From Acarospora socialis (Eukaryota; Ascomycota; Lecanoromycetes; Acarosporales; Acarosporaceae), in assembly GCA_025617375.2 (NCBI GenBank), contig JAMYGW020000001.1, positions 3,658,001-3,722,000 of the forward strand: DNA of 64,000 nt. Reading direction: 5' to 3'. Numbering within the stretch: position 1 is the first letter of the stretch; each line of letters opens with the position of its first letter. Both the position numbers and the translations under genes were made by a program. This document shows positions 46,313 to 56,787 of this stretch, in pieces. The notes beneath the pieces were generated by a model that was given only the letters and a program-made list of their open reading frames with translations, was not told the DNA's origin and did no database searches.

Positions 46313-47124
46313 CGTAAAATTGTTTATCCCCTTCCTACCGTTCAATATCGTGCCCGCAAGAGTGTGTCCCTACTCAGCCCATCTGGAGACCATCAGAGCT
46401 TAGGTCGATGGCAGGTTCTCCTCTATTCCTTCACTTGCAACATAAAGCGCGAGAACTTGTAGCCTGCAGTATTGTGTTTTAGGCACGAGACCAATAGATG
46501 TTCAAAGTCAATCTGGCTGCCGCTCTTGTTGCTGTTTGTTGCTATTTGTTGTGCATACCGACGGAGACTGAAACGGACAATGTAGCTGGCTTCAGGGTGG
46601 ACGAAGTGAAGAGCGGATATCGGCTTTGAATGGATCTGTATGGCAGACCCAATCTACCGGGAGATTAAAAGCCACAGCGGAATCGACGTCAGATTAACGG
46701 CATCGGCAGGGTTAAACTCCAAAGGGGGTTAGACTCAATCGCGCTTTCACGACTTCGCAAACTTGCGATTTGGTCATTTACACCTCTTGATACAGCTTGA
46801 GTCTGAGAAGACATTCCTTGTGTCTTACAGAAAGAGCTTTACAAAGAAGGATATTGTTCATTGGTTACTTGATATGCGCCGTTACCAATACCGTACCTTA
46901 GGCACCTTGTCCCCGCTAAACTGCAGCCTGCAGGAACTGTAGCGGGCACTAAATTCAGGGTCGCCTAAAGGCATCAACAAACGGTGAACAAACAGGACAA
47001 GACACAGCACGTAGCGACAATAATTGACAATAACAAATGGCATAGCCGACAAGTTCAGTATCACAGTTGCATTTATATCTGATCGCGGTTCGCTCTAAAA
47101 ACCAACACCAAGCGTTTACCAAGC
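46313..47124. promoter_or_regulatory. Divergent 5' region of TBC and E2 genes
   Basis: 812 bp between two start codons. Contains CCGTACCTTAGG near 46890. No gene seen. Confidence 0.4.
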
Positions 47125-47710
47125 ATGTCAGGAGGCCAGAAGCGGATCGGCAAGGTATTTCGAACACTACCATCTGTCTGGCGTGATAGCAAGCTAAGTA
47201 GAACGGTGTTGTAGGAGCTCGCCGAAATCACCAAAGACCCTCCCGAAGGCGTGATCGCCTCCCTAGTCTCCGAATCGGACGTCTACAAATGGCACATCAC
47301 GCTCGACGGCCCCGCCAACTCCCCCTACGCCGTACCTCCCCCAGACCCCTTTCCAAGATCCCTGCAATCAACTAACCTCTCCCACCCAGGGCGGCCGCTT
47401 CGACCTCCTTCTCACCCTCCCTAGCGAATACCCCTTCAAGCCACCGACGCTCTCCTTCCAGACGAAGATCTACCATCCCAATGTCAGCAACGACGACAAG
47501 GGCAGCATGTGTCTCGGCATGCTGCGGTCCGACGAATGGAAGCCGTCGAGCAAGATCGCGGCGGTGCTGAAGTTCGCGCGGCAGATCCTCGCCGAACCGA
47601 TGCCGGACGACGCGGTGGAGATGGCGATTGCGGAGCAGTTCAAGAATGAGAGGAAGGAGTTTGATCGGACGGCGAAGAGCTGGGTGAAGCAGTATGCGAT
47701 GAAGAAGTAG
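47125..47710 (+). CDS. Ubiquitin-conjugating enzyme (E2)
   Basis: Carries ubiquitin (or a related modifier) as a thioester. Exons 47125-47154, 47215-47331 and 47390-47710; 155 residues, the size of a single UBC fold with no extension. The helix-1 region KRIGKELAEI is rebuilt over intron 1. The YPFKPPTLSF and HPN (78-80) motifs precede the active Cys90 in GSMCLGML. The C-terminal helices are complete, ending KQYAMKK. Intron 2 has an ACTAAC branch. It is near Ubc4/5 in layout but diverged; the precise E2 class is not assignable by eye. Confidence 0.93.
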
Positions 47711-48513
47711 AGGGGCTTGGTCACAGAGCGTCGGTCGTAGGAGGGTAGTGTGGTTTGCATAGATGGGGACTGTTTATAGGAGGACTACTCTTCCAGAGGA
47801 GTTGCGGTCATAGGAAGCCATGGTTGCCCGAGGATACGGGTCATGATAGCATTGATGGGTGTCTCGGGGCTTCTGCCGATATGCTTTGGCAGCATCGTGT
47901 ACCTTTTACACTGCTTTTTGCCACAGCGAACTTGGACTCAATCTCTCGTCAGCCAGCCGTTGAATCGCTTTGACGCTTGTGGCGATTCAGGAGGCCGACT
48001 GCGAGCCACTGGAAATGCATCGATGAATCTGGACTTCTCTACGTGCGTCAATCCGGTGTCTCGAAGATTCCCCGCTCAAATCCAGAGCGCTGAGCTCTCT
48101 TTGCATGCAAGAAGTACCAGAAAAACCCCACGCCATCTCGCCCTGTGATCCTGATACGGTAGTATTTCTAGTGGCAGTGTAAACTGCTACAATCACCCAG
48201 ACGAGTACGTAGTTAGAGTACGATCAAGCAGAAGCGTGTAAACCCGTGATTGTTGCCTAACCAAGGAACCAAGACCATCACAAGCAGAGCATTGACTTCT
48301 CAAACCCGACCACTGTCTACAGGCTTACAAAAGGAGAATCAAGAGTAAAATACAGAATAGTGTTGTACGTGCACGTCAGGATACGATCCCAACGTCAAGT
48401 GACAGATACCCAATAGCCGCAGTCCCATCCCTTCACCAATCAAGCCCTACCGAGCCCAACCCGATAGTAAAACATCCCACTTTCAAAGCCCACACCAAGA
48501 GTCGTTCCCACCG
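47711..48513. other. Intergenic, no gene seen
   Basis: Convergent 3' flanks of the E2 gene and the lysine-rich gene. Short frames only. Confidence 0.5.
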
Positions 48514-49551
48514 CTACTTCTTGCCCTTCTTCGCCGCCGGCTCCGCCTTCTTCGCAGTCCCCGTTGCCGCCTTCTTCGCAGCAGGGGCGTCCTTCTTCGC
48601 CTTAGGTTCCGCCTTCTTCTTCGCCGCCGGCTCCGCTTTCTTAGTCTTTTCCTTCGTCGCCGCAGGTGTGGCCGCCGTCTTCGCCTTCTTCACCGGCTTC
48701 GGCTTCTCAACCACTTCCTCCTCGTCGTCATCCTCGTCGTCAACGGGCGCTGCCCTCTTCGTCCCGGCGCCAGGCGTCCGCGTGCTCCGTCTCGTCGGCT
48801 CCTTCTTCTCCTTAGTCTCCTTAGTCTCCTTCTTCGCCTTCGTGGACTCCTTCGTCTTCCCGGCCGTCTTCTTCCCCGTGTTCGCCTTCTCCTTCACGGT
48901 GGCGTCTTTCTTCTTCTTCGGCTCCTCGGCCGCAGCAGCAGGAGCGTCGCCGGTTTCTTCCTCGGCAGCCTCATCCTCCTTGCCGTTTTCCTTGACTGCA
49001 TCTTCTTCCATGTCCTCATCCTTATCGGCGGTGGCGTCAGCAGCGTCTTTCTTCGTCTCGGACGCTTTCTTCGTCTCGGACTTGTGTTCGGGCGGGCCCG
49101 TCTTGGCTTCATTCTTGGAGCCGGCCTCATTCTCGTACCCGCCGCCTTCCTTCTCGTATTCTTTGGACAGCTTGGACGCCTAATTGTACGCGCGCGCATG
49201 AGTGTCAGTCAAGCTCATCCCTTGGGTTCTATACACGCGTGGAGGGACGCGACGACAACAGGCATGAGTGGCTCAGCGCGTGATGATGGGCTCAGCTAGT
49301 ATTGGTCTGGAGATGGGAGTATGATATGAAAATGGTTGTGGGGGATGGAAGTGTTTACCTTCCACGCGCTCCATTGGCCCTTCCCGCTCCCGTCCTTGTT
49401 GGTCTCGTTCTTCACTTCTGCCAGTTGCGCGATAGAGTCAGTAATGTTGGTATGCAGTAGCAGACGAAAAAAGCGCACGCATGCACGACGTACTCTCTTT
49501 GACCTCCTCGCGCAACTTGGGATCGGTCGGCTTTCCCTTGGATGAAGGCAT
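48514..49551 (-). CDS. Lysine/alanine-rich protein with N-terminal GKPTDP...GQWSAWK motif (DUF5872-like)
   Basis: Exons in transcript order 49494-49551, 49359-49417 and 48514-49179; 260 residues. The first ~65 residues carry the conserved part: SKGKPTDPKLREEVKE, then GQWSAWKASKLSKEYEK and GGGYENEAG. I recall similar short domains in bacteria, algae and fungi (DUF5872), without known function. The remainder is a Lys/Ala/Glu tail with KKAEPAAKK-type repeats like linker histones or nucleolar proteins, plus one acidic DDEDDDEEE run. It may bind nucleic acid; that is inference. The mirror-image 220-codon frame on the other strand is an artefact of this composition. Confidence 0.8.
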
Positions 49552-50271
49552 CTTCTACTCTGCTGTGAATTGGGAGTCGCGCACAGATGATTGAAGTCAG
49601 TAAAAGCTAAATGAAGAGGAGTGTTCTATGAAGATGGGCGACGCTGTTGTTTGTTGTTGGTTGTGATGCGACGAGGAAGGAAGAGCGGGCTGGGGATGTG
49701 ATGTGGTGTCGAGTCGAGGCGCATGGAGTAAACACAAGACAGAGGAGGTCGGGTGTAACTTTATCGTATCGTAATGATGTATGCGGCGGCACGGGTAAAC
49801 TTAGTAACGTTAACTAGTGACGCTCCTGCTTCTTTAGGCGGCCGGGCTTGTGCGCCGAGGGCCCTGTAAACAGCACATTTAGGTACCTTACCCTCTAATT
49901 ATGGGCTTGACAGGTATTGTAGGCAAGGCCATGAGAGGCATTCAGGTGTTTACTGGCCGTTAAGAGTTCATTTAGATACACAATCACTCTACTGTTTTAC
50001 AGACACCACCATGTGCTGATACGTACAATCTCAAGTAGCCGTCTCTCCTTGTTCTCCTGCATTGGAGGCGCTCCATGTTTCAACTCTATCAGTCCCGCCC
50101 TCCCCGTCCAAACCTCTAGAAAATGACCATTCGGCGATGCTAGGTCGCAAACACGCCACATATATTGATGGCTTGCGAGTAAATCTCCAACTGGCCGAAA
50201 GCGTGCTCAGTCACGGACACCGTCTCTCAGTAATTGTGACACTAGGTCAATCGAAGCACATACTAACTCGG
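49552..50271. other. Intergenic with a dispersed-repeat copy
   Basis: 5' flank of the lysine-rich gene and 3' flank of the ankyrin gene. Holds the repeat at 49771-49812 and a TTAGGTACCTTA site near 49878. Confidence 0.5.
49771..49812. repeat. Dispersed repeat, copy 1
   Basis: About 42 bp beginning GTAATGATGT and including GCGGCGGCACGGGTAAAC. It matches 58768-58814 in the opposite orientation with one substitution and one short indel. Confidence 0.75.
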
Positions 50272-51957
50272 TTATTGAGCATGTGGTCTATCTCTTAGTA
50301 GCTCTATAAGGGATGATTTGCCCAGCCTTTCCGCCACCTGCAAGGCTGTCTCGCCATTGCTGTCTCTGGCTTCAGTATCCACACCTCGGTCCAGAAGCAG
50401 CGCAATAACATCGACGGTGTTTGGCTTATGCGGGTTTCTTATCGTTACGGCCAGCTCGTGCAGCACGGTTCTCTCACCTATCTTGCGCGCATTGATATCT
50501 GCACTGGCGTCGAGTAGAACTTTCATTGCCGGAGCAGCCGTCCACCAGAGATGTCTATTGCGTGGACCTAAAGCTACCGGCTCGAAAAGCGGCGTACTTC
50601 CGTCATCCTTCTTGGCATCAACCTCTGCGCCAGCATCAAGCAAGATCTGAATCATTTCCGTGTTATGCTCATGCGCAGCGCGATGCAGTACTGTCCCACC
50701 CTCGGCATCTCGTAGGTTCACATCGGCTCCGACACTGAGGAGTAACTTGACCAAGTCAATATCGCCTCGAGGGACGGTATGGCTTGCTCGTTTCGAGCTG
50801 GATACGGGGGGGTCGAGTGCTTGGACAGCTTTGTGGAGCACCGATTTGCCGTCGTGGTCGACGATAGTAAGGTCGGCACCGCGGGTGAGGAGCATTTGGA
50901 TCATCTCAAGGCGCGGGTAGCGCGATGATCCCCATTCCCTCGAGTGGAGAAAGTACGTGGCCAGGTGCAACGCCGTTTCACCGTTAGAGTTCCTGGCGTT
51001 TATGTCGGCCCCCAAGTCGAGCAGCAGCTCAACTGCTCGGGCCGAACCAGTGTACGCAGCTTCGAGTAATGGTGTACATAAATTCACCGAAGACCTGGCC
51101 TCGATATTGAAACCATGGCCAAGAAGAAGTTTCACCGAACCTCCTGCATCAGCCATAGCAGCCTTGTGCAAAGCTGTAGTGCTTTGGCTCTCGAAGGCTT
51201 CAGCCTGAGCGCCTTTTTGAAGCAATAGTTTCATCACTTCAACTCTACCATTCAATGCAGCTTCGTGTAATGCCGTGAACCCCTTCTTTTCGTGCCTGAT
51301 CTCTGCGCCTCTATCAAGAAGGAGCCGAACCAACTCTAATCGCCCGTCGGTGGCTGCCTCATCCAATGCGCTGGTTCCACAACCATCCGACGATGTTCTT
51401 GCATTAATATTGGCACCTTTGTCGAGTAAAAATTTCAGTAAGTCTTCGTTCCCATATCGAGCGGCCGAGATCAAGGGCCGGGCTCCGTTCTCATCGCATG
51501 CCTCAATATCATGCCCATTATCCAACAACAGCTTAATGATTTCCATATGCCTTTCCGTAAACCTCGAAAGCGTGTTGCCTGCACAGGCTGCCAGCGGAGT
51601 TGTCGTTCCTTGGAAGACTGCGGTCTCTGCTTTCGCACCTCGAGCGACGAGAAGCTTAACAATCTCAACATGACCGTCGATGGAGGCGATGAGCAGAGCA
51701 GAGAGAGCACATAGTGGGTCCTCGTTCTTGTTGTCAATGTCGGCGCCGCGGTCTATGAGCATTTTGACTGCAGACACATGGCCGTACATAGATGCTTGAA
51801 CAATCGCTGGCGCTCCGTTCTCTTCATTGTCCTCAGTCGGCCAGGTCGGTTTATAGTTGATGTCGACGCCAGAATCGAGGTACTTCTCTAACAAAGCCAA
51901 ATCTCCGGCTTGCGCAGCATGAAGAAACGCTTTTTCATTAGTCCTGTCCGCGGTCAT
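50272..51957 (-). CDS. Ankyrin-repeat protein
   Basis: Single exon, 561 residues, composed almost entirely of about fourteen ankyrin repeats (recurrent G-x-TALHxAA, LLLxxGADINARxxxG). Repeats are well formed from residue 8 to the end, with two longer loops near 350 and 400. There is no recognisable NACHT, F-box, kinase or other partner domain, so it is a free repeat scaffold for protein binding. Such genes are numerous and variable in filamentous fungi; many are parts of larger NLR-like or effector genes. The start at 51957 opens directly into a repeat capping helix. Partner unknown. Confidence 0.92.
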   Translation of the reverse strand: MTADRTNEKAFLHAAQAGDLALLEKYLDSGVDINYKPTWPTEDNEENGAPAIVQASMYGHVSAVKMLIDRGADIDNKNEDPLCALSALLIASIDGHVEIVKLLVARGAKAETAVFQGTTTPLAACAGNTLSRFTERHMEIIKLLLDNGHDIEACDENGARPLISAARYGNEDLLKFLLDKGANINARTSSDGCGTSALDEAATDGRLELVRLLLDRGAEIRHEKKGFTALHEAALNGRVEVMKLLLQKGAQAEAFESQSTTALHKAAMADAGGSVKLLLGHGFNIEARSSVNLCTPLLEAAYTGSARAVELLLDLGADINARNSNGETALHLATYFLHSREWGSSRYPRLEMIQMLLTRGADLTIVDHDGKSVLHKAVQALDPPVSSSKRASHTVPRGDIDLVKLLLSVGADVNLRDAEGGTVLHRAAHEHNTEMIQILLDAGAEVDAKKDDGSTPLFEPVALGPRNRHLWWTAAPAMKVLLDASADINARKIGERTVLHELAVTIRNPHKPNTVDVIALLLDRGVDTEARDSNGETALQVAERLGKSSLIELLRDRPHAQ

Positions 51958-52686
51958 ATTGAGGATTTGCCGAAAGTGGTTTGAACGTGTTAAAAGGAAA
52001 GAGAGACGGAGAACAGCAGACAGTGATCGATCAGTGGATGTTATTCTTCGGGGATGAGAACGCGGTAAACTGCTTCAAACGGTGAAGATGAGCCTGACCC
52101 CAGATTAAAGGCATTCATATGGCGAGAGGACGAAGATTCACAAAGTATACGGACAGTCGCGGTCAGCGTCTAAATGTACTAGGCAGAGTGACACATATTA
52201 ATTGGCTGCCGAATAGCCATATATGCTTTAACAACCGATTTCAGGTTCAGTATTCGGTCGTACTCAAAGGCTGTTGGAGCACACGGTGCTTTGACGCACA
52301 CGCAAATTGGCTTGCTGTTGTTGTTGTTGTTGTTGGTGGTGGCGTTGGGGCACAGCTTGAGCCGAAACACCGAATTGGCTTAGGCCGAGGGCATACTTGT
52401 AGGTGCGACACGGCTTCGTGGCCTTTAATAGCCTGAGCACTGAACTACCTACCTACTGTGGAGCACTTCCTCGTTCCACGGCATCAGCTCTAGGGACGCT
52501 TGTTTTGTTGGGTTGACTGGAGAAATGATACTGTAAGTTGACTACCTTAACTACTCCGTACAGTACTATATGAGCTCATCCGATTCTCCCTTCCCCAACG
52601 TTCGAAAAAGCGCTTCCACACAACCATGACATCTATCGTTTCTGTCTTTACCTCTCCTTTCAGTTCCTTCGTAACCTGCTCTCTGC
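51958..52686. other. Intergenic with TTG microsatellite
   Basis: 5' flank of the ankyrin gene and 3' flank of the secreted protein gene. (TTG)n lies near 52314-52335, and TACTCCGTA at 52552-52560. Confidence 0.5.
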
Positions 52687-53430
52687 TCATTTCTTTGGAG
52701 GAATCTCGCAGCTGAATTGTCGCCAGTTTCTCGGCACAATATCCAATACGAGTTCGTTCTCGCCGGTCGCATCCGGAACAGCCCGGGTAACTCGCTCAAC
52801 GCTCGGTAACTCTTTCATAAGGAATGTCTGGCAACCGTATCGACCAGGACCAGTGTATCCATCAGGACAAGGGCTCACGATTGCCTGCCTCTGCCCATTC
52901 CACGCAAGGATTCTACCCCTTATAGGACCGTCTGCGTCTACCAACAACCCATTATGTCTGTTCATATACATCTCGACCACACTGGGCTCGCCACAGCGAC
53001 CATGGTAGTTGTGGCCGTTGGGATGGGTGCCGAACTGACAAGCCCTGAGCATCCTCCGGATCTCGTCGAATCGGTTTAAAGGGTCATCCGCATCTGAAGG
53101 CACCTGGACGAAGATATTCCTCCCTTCTTTGATTGAGGAAGCGAAGTAGATTTCGTGTTCTTGAGTTATGAACGCTATCATTGTTGTAGGTATTTTGTCA
53201 GCAGCGAGGCGTCGTTGTTGATGGTCTGCTACCATCTCTGCATATGCTATGCGGAGGAGATTGGCGACGCGCTCATTTGTCATGGGCGGAATACGTTCAC
53301 CGTCCGTGAATCTTATGATTGACGAATAGCTGATGATCTTGTCATTGGCTCCAAAGTCTTTGGTGATGCCGAGATGAACCCCAAGCACATTGACTACCAA
53401 AAGGGACAGCAGGGCAAATTTCCAGAGCAT
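52687..53430 (-). CDS. Secreted protein with CGE / SPCP...C pattern (possible deaminase fold)
   Basis: Single exon, 247 residues. A clear signal peptide (about 1-18, LLSLLVVNVLG core) means secretion. The rest has five cysteines (131, 147, 188, 200, 241). HGRCGEP at 143-149 followed ~40 residues later by SPCP (186-189) and Cys200 resembles the metal-binding pattern of the cytidine-deaminase superfamily (C/H-x-E ... P-C-x-x-C), though the second pair is spaced wider than usual. Some secreted fungal deaminase-like proteins share this look. I cannot confirm the fold; effector or antimicrobial roles are speculation. It diverges from the SGNH hydrolase, also secreted. Confidence 0.6.
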   Translation of the reverse strand: MLWKFALLSLLVVNVLGVHLGITKDFGANDKIISYSSIIRFTDGERIPPMTNERVANLLRIAYAEMVADHQQRRLAADKIPTTMIAFITQEHEIYFASSIKEGRNIFVQVPSDADDPLNRFDEIRRMLRACQFGTHPNGHNYHGRCGEPSVVEMYMNRHNGLLVDADGPIRGRILAWNGQRQAIVSPCPDGYTGPGRYGCQTFLMKELPSVERVTRAVPDATGENELVLDIVPRNWRQFSCEIPPKK

Positions 53431-54313
53431 CCTTGGATGGCTGTTGATCGATGGAGGACGAGGCGCTGCGGTGTCGAATGATGAGCGGCGTTTCGCTATG
53501 ACTAGGGCTAGGATTCGTTTGTTGGGCTTCGGGCGGGTTTTTTTTTTGAAGATAAATGCAACAGGCTCTCAGTCTGTTTTGAAGGAGGAAATATTTCGTG
53601 GTATCCAAGCAGAGGGCAGAAAAGCAGAAAGATAGTCACAGCGAGTTTGGGAATTCCCGTTCACCTTGCTACAAGAAGAAGGACGTTCCGTAACCTATGG
53701 ACATGGTACTGCTATTGTAAAGTTATATGCTTCTCCTTAAATATCTCGAATTCTCAGTCTCTCTCTTACGTTCACAAGCTATTGTACGGCAAAGCCGTCA
53801 CACCATCGACAGAAGGGAAGGCAAAGCAAGAACAGAGACCTAGCCTCCACCAACAGCTGATTCTCTCAGCACATGCCGTCCAACATGATGCAAATAAGCC
53901 TCGCGTCATTTCTAATATTGATCACTTTCCTTCTAACTCTGTTGTGTGCTGTAGCCGCCACGCTACACGCCGCATGAATTGGCGAAACAGCGAAGAACAA
54001 ATGTTGTTTTCTATCCCTCTTTGACTGTGCCACCAACCTTCTATTACATGCGCCACTTCCAACCAACAGTCCGTTATCAGACTTGCTGTGAACTCTAGTC
54101 ACCTGCAGACGTACAGCCATTTTTGAGGGCTTGGTTCTTACGGCACAATCCTGAGAGTTCCTACTAGGCCACTTGGCAAAAGAGCGCTTCGTCTGCTTCC
54201 ATGTGCAAGGAATGGCAATGCTGCCTATAAAAGAGCCGATGACTCTTAGCTGCCTCGTCTTTGAGCAAAGTTGTCTTTCGTGGTACTCAACCTCGCACCA
54301 ATCTATCGATACT
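53431..54313. promoter_or_regulatory. Divergent 5' region of two secreted-protein genes
   Basis: 883 bp. A TATAAAAG box at about 54226 lies 85 bp before the SGNH start codon, supporting that start over in-frame ATGs further upstream. No gene seen. Confidence 0.5.
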
Positions 54314-56524
54314 ATGGCCGTCATCATTACTCTCCTCCTTACGGTACTGACAGTGACTGCGTTGCATGTCAGGCTTGCCCTCAGCAACCCACCCAAATAT
54401 CAATCCTCAATTGAAGCCCGGCAGTCTATCCTCGGCCAAGATCCATTCGACCACTCATGGATCTCAGAGTGGGCCGCTCTGGGAGACTCATACGCCTCAG
54501 GGATCGGGGCTGGGCACCGTGTGAGCTGGTCGTGTTCTCGATACGACAGGGCGTACCCCCAGCTGATCAACGACGATGAGAGCCTTGGGACGAACCCGCA
54601 CCGCAAGTTCAACTATCTTGCTTGTGCAGGCCAGACAACAAAAAACATCTTGGATTCGCAGGTTAATACGTTGTCGAATAAGCAGATGATAATCACCATG
54701 TCGGCTGGCGGCAATGACGTCGGATTTGGGGCTGTCGTTGATGCTTGCTTCTTTCAATACGTGGGAAACTGGAAGTGCGACCCAGAGTTGCAAAAAATGA
54801 AAGATCGGATCCAAGGCGCAGATTTCACGCGAGACCTCGACAACCTTATTCAGGCAACTCGCAAGAAGCTTGCTTATCCGAATTCCAGGATCTTCTGGAC
54901 CGCATACGCCAAGTTCTTCGATACTACTACCAAGGATTGCGACACTGTCACCTGGGCTTCATGGTTTGCATTGGGCGCAAGAGAGTATTTGACCCAGGCC
55001 AGACGCACTCAGGTGAATGACCTGGTTGATCTCCTCAACGGCAAGATCGAAGATGCAGTAAAGCGTGCCGGACCGCAAGTTGTATTCGTGAAATGGGAGG
55101 ATAAAGTCGCACAGATTAAAGGTCGTTACTGTGAACCAGGTGTGGACGAGACACCTGGAAAGGGTGATAATCGAGAGAGTCTCTCCTTTTACAATTGGTA
55201 CTCTAGCCTTGATGACGATGCCATGGGGCATGATTTGCTCAAGACACGACAAGGTGCCACACAACAGGCGGATTCCATGGGCCCGTATCAAGCAGGCATC
55301 GCTTCTTCAATCCAGAACACCTTGACCAAAAACCCCCAATTGATGGACAAGGCGCGAGCTGCCAATCCCGAGCTGAAGAACAAGGATGTGGCCACGATGG
55401 CAAGCGTGTTCTCTGACAAGATTATGAGATGCTTCCATCCGCAGAGGTTCGCCCACCAGATCATCGCGGAGTCCGTCCTCGAAGCTCTAGATCTGGAACA
55501 AGCAAAAGAGCGTGGTCTGTCAGCTGCCCCAACCACAACGTATGGTTGTGCTCCTGCGACAGGCCTACCAAGCTACCCAGGAGTCCGTGGTACTTGCTAT
55601 GGAGAGCAGCCGAAGGGAGAGCGAGTCACATTCTCAGTCAAGGATGCAGATCCACAGATCAACGACTTCTGCAAGGGACATCAGGCAGAAAAAATTGGCA
55701 CCGGCGATGGCATCAAGGAGTCAAGGCCCAACGGCGGCCAATCGACAACTCTCGTTTTGCGAGCGTCGTTGCGAACGGATAAAGAATGCGAGATATATAA
55801 AGACAAGGTAGTGCACTTGACAAATTATGAATGCCGGAATAATTTGCACCATGCGATGAATGACTGTAATTCACCCACCCCATCCTACACCTTTCCTCCC
55901 CGAACGTCTAATGCTAATCATTCTCTCAGGTGACACTAACACCGTCGAGAAGAAGCTTGGAGGCACCCACATCGCTGAGTGCGTCGAATACAGCATTGAA
56001 GGCTCCAACAAACCCTTTTCGTTGGGAACACAACATGCACCGCCTCCACCAGCGACCCAGAACGTTGACCTCGGCATCCTCACTTGCGGTTCTGGACACC
56101 GTCCCGGTGATCAGCAGTACTTCATGACCCTCGAGGAGGCCAGCTCGGCGATCGACGAGTTCTGCAACCACTTGCATGACAATCCCGTCGAGTTCAGCTC
56201 CGGAGGCGTGCCGCTCCAAGCTCGTGAAAGTGGTCCTGTCGATCACCGGATCGTGGTTGCCGCGACCTGGAAGGATGCCAAGGGCTGCCCTAAGCTGGAC
56301 TTTAAGGATAAGAACGCCCTAGATATATGTAAGAAGCGGCTGAGCAATCCAATCAATCTGTGTAAGTGCTTCCAGACACACGCCCCGTCTAGATATCTGG
56401 GATGCGACACTAATTCGGCACACGAAAAGGTGACACTGCGAAGAACAATAACAATTACTGGAAGCAAGGGGGCACGTTCTTTCGTGATTGCATTACTTGG
56501 AGTATTACGAGGGCATCTACTTGA
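54314..56524 (+). CDS. Secreted SGNH/GDSL-type lipase-esterase with Cys-rich C-terminal repeats
   Basis: Exons 54314-55865, 55930-56361 and 56430-56524; 692 residues. Signal peptide/anchor about 1-24. The SGNH hydrolase domain shows block I WAALGDSYASGIGAG (Ser59 nucleophile), the ACAGQTT block, block III AGGNDVGFG and a C-terminal FHPQRFAHQ block that should supply the catalytic His. After about residue 400 come two related Cys-containing modules, each holding a C-K/D...GGxxF/Y...C pattern, the second completed by exon 3 (YWKQGGTFFRDCITW). Both introns interrupt a TGT cysteine codon in phase 1, and both downstream exons begin GTGACACT. Substrate unknown; esterase on lipid or acetylated polymer is plausible. 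Confidence 0.9.
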
Positions 56525-56787
56525 AGCGGTATAGCAAGTTACGAGACATGGATTCATTACAGTACATCTGCTTTCACTTACGACTTTTCGAACGGTTGTA
56601 TTCCTCCTTTGTGTCGATCAAGACATGCAGCTATATGAGCACACCAGTAACTAACATACCACAAGCTCTTGCTAGGTATGGGCGCCAAGAGGCAAGCATA
56701 CTGTAAAACAATCTCAGCAAAGCTCAAGTCTAATTTCATGCGAGACTTTCCGCCATCAAGGCCTACCCATTCCGCGGTCCACGGATC

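Noticed and set aside
48521-49183. 220-codon hydrophobic open frame on the plus strand
   Set aside because: Antisense shadow of the Lys/Ala-rich gene; its Phe/Ser/Ala pattern is the complement of Lys/Glu/Ala codons.
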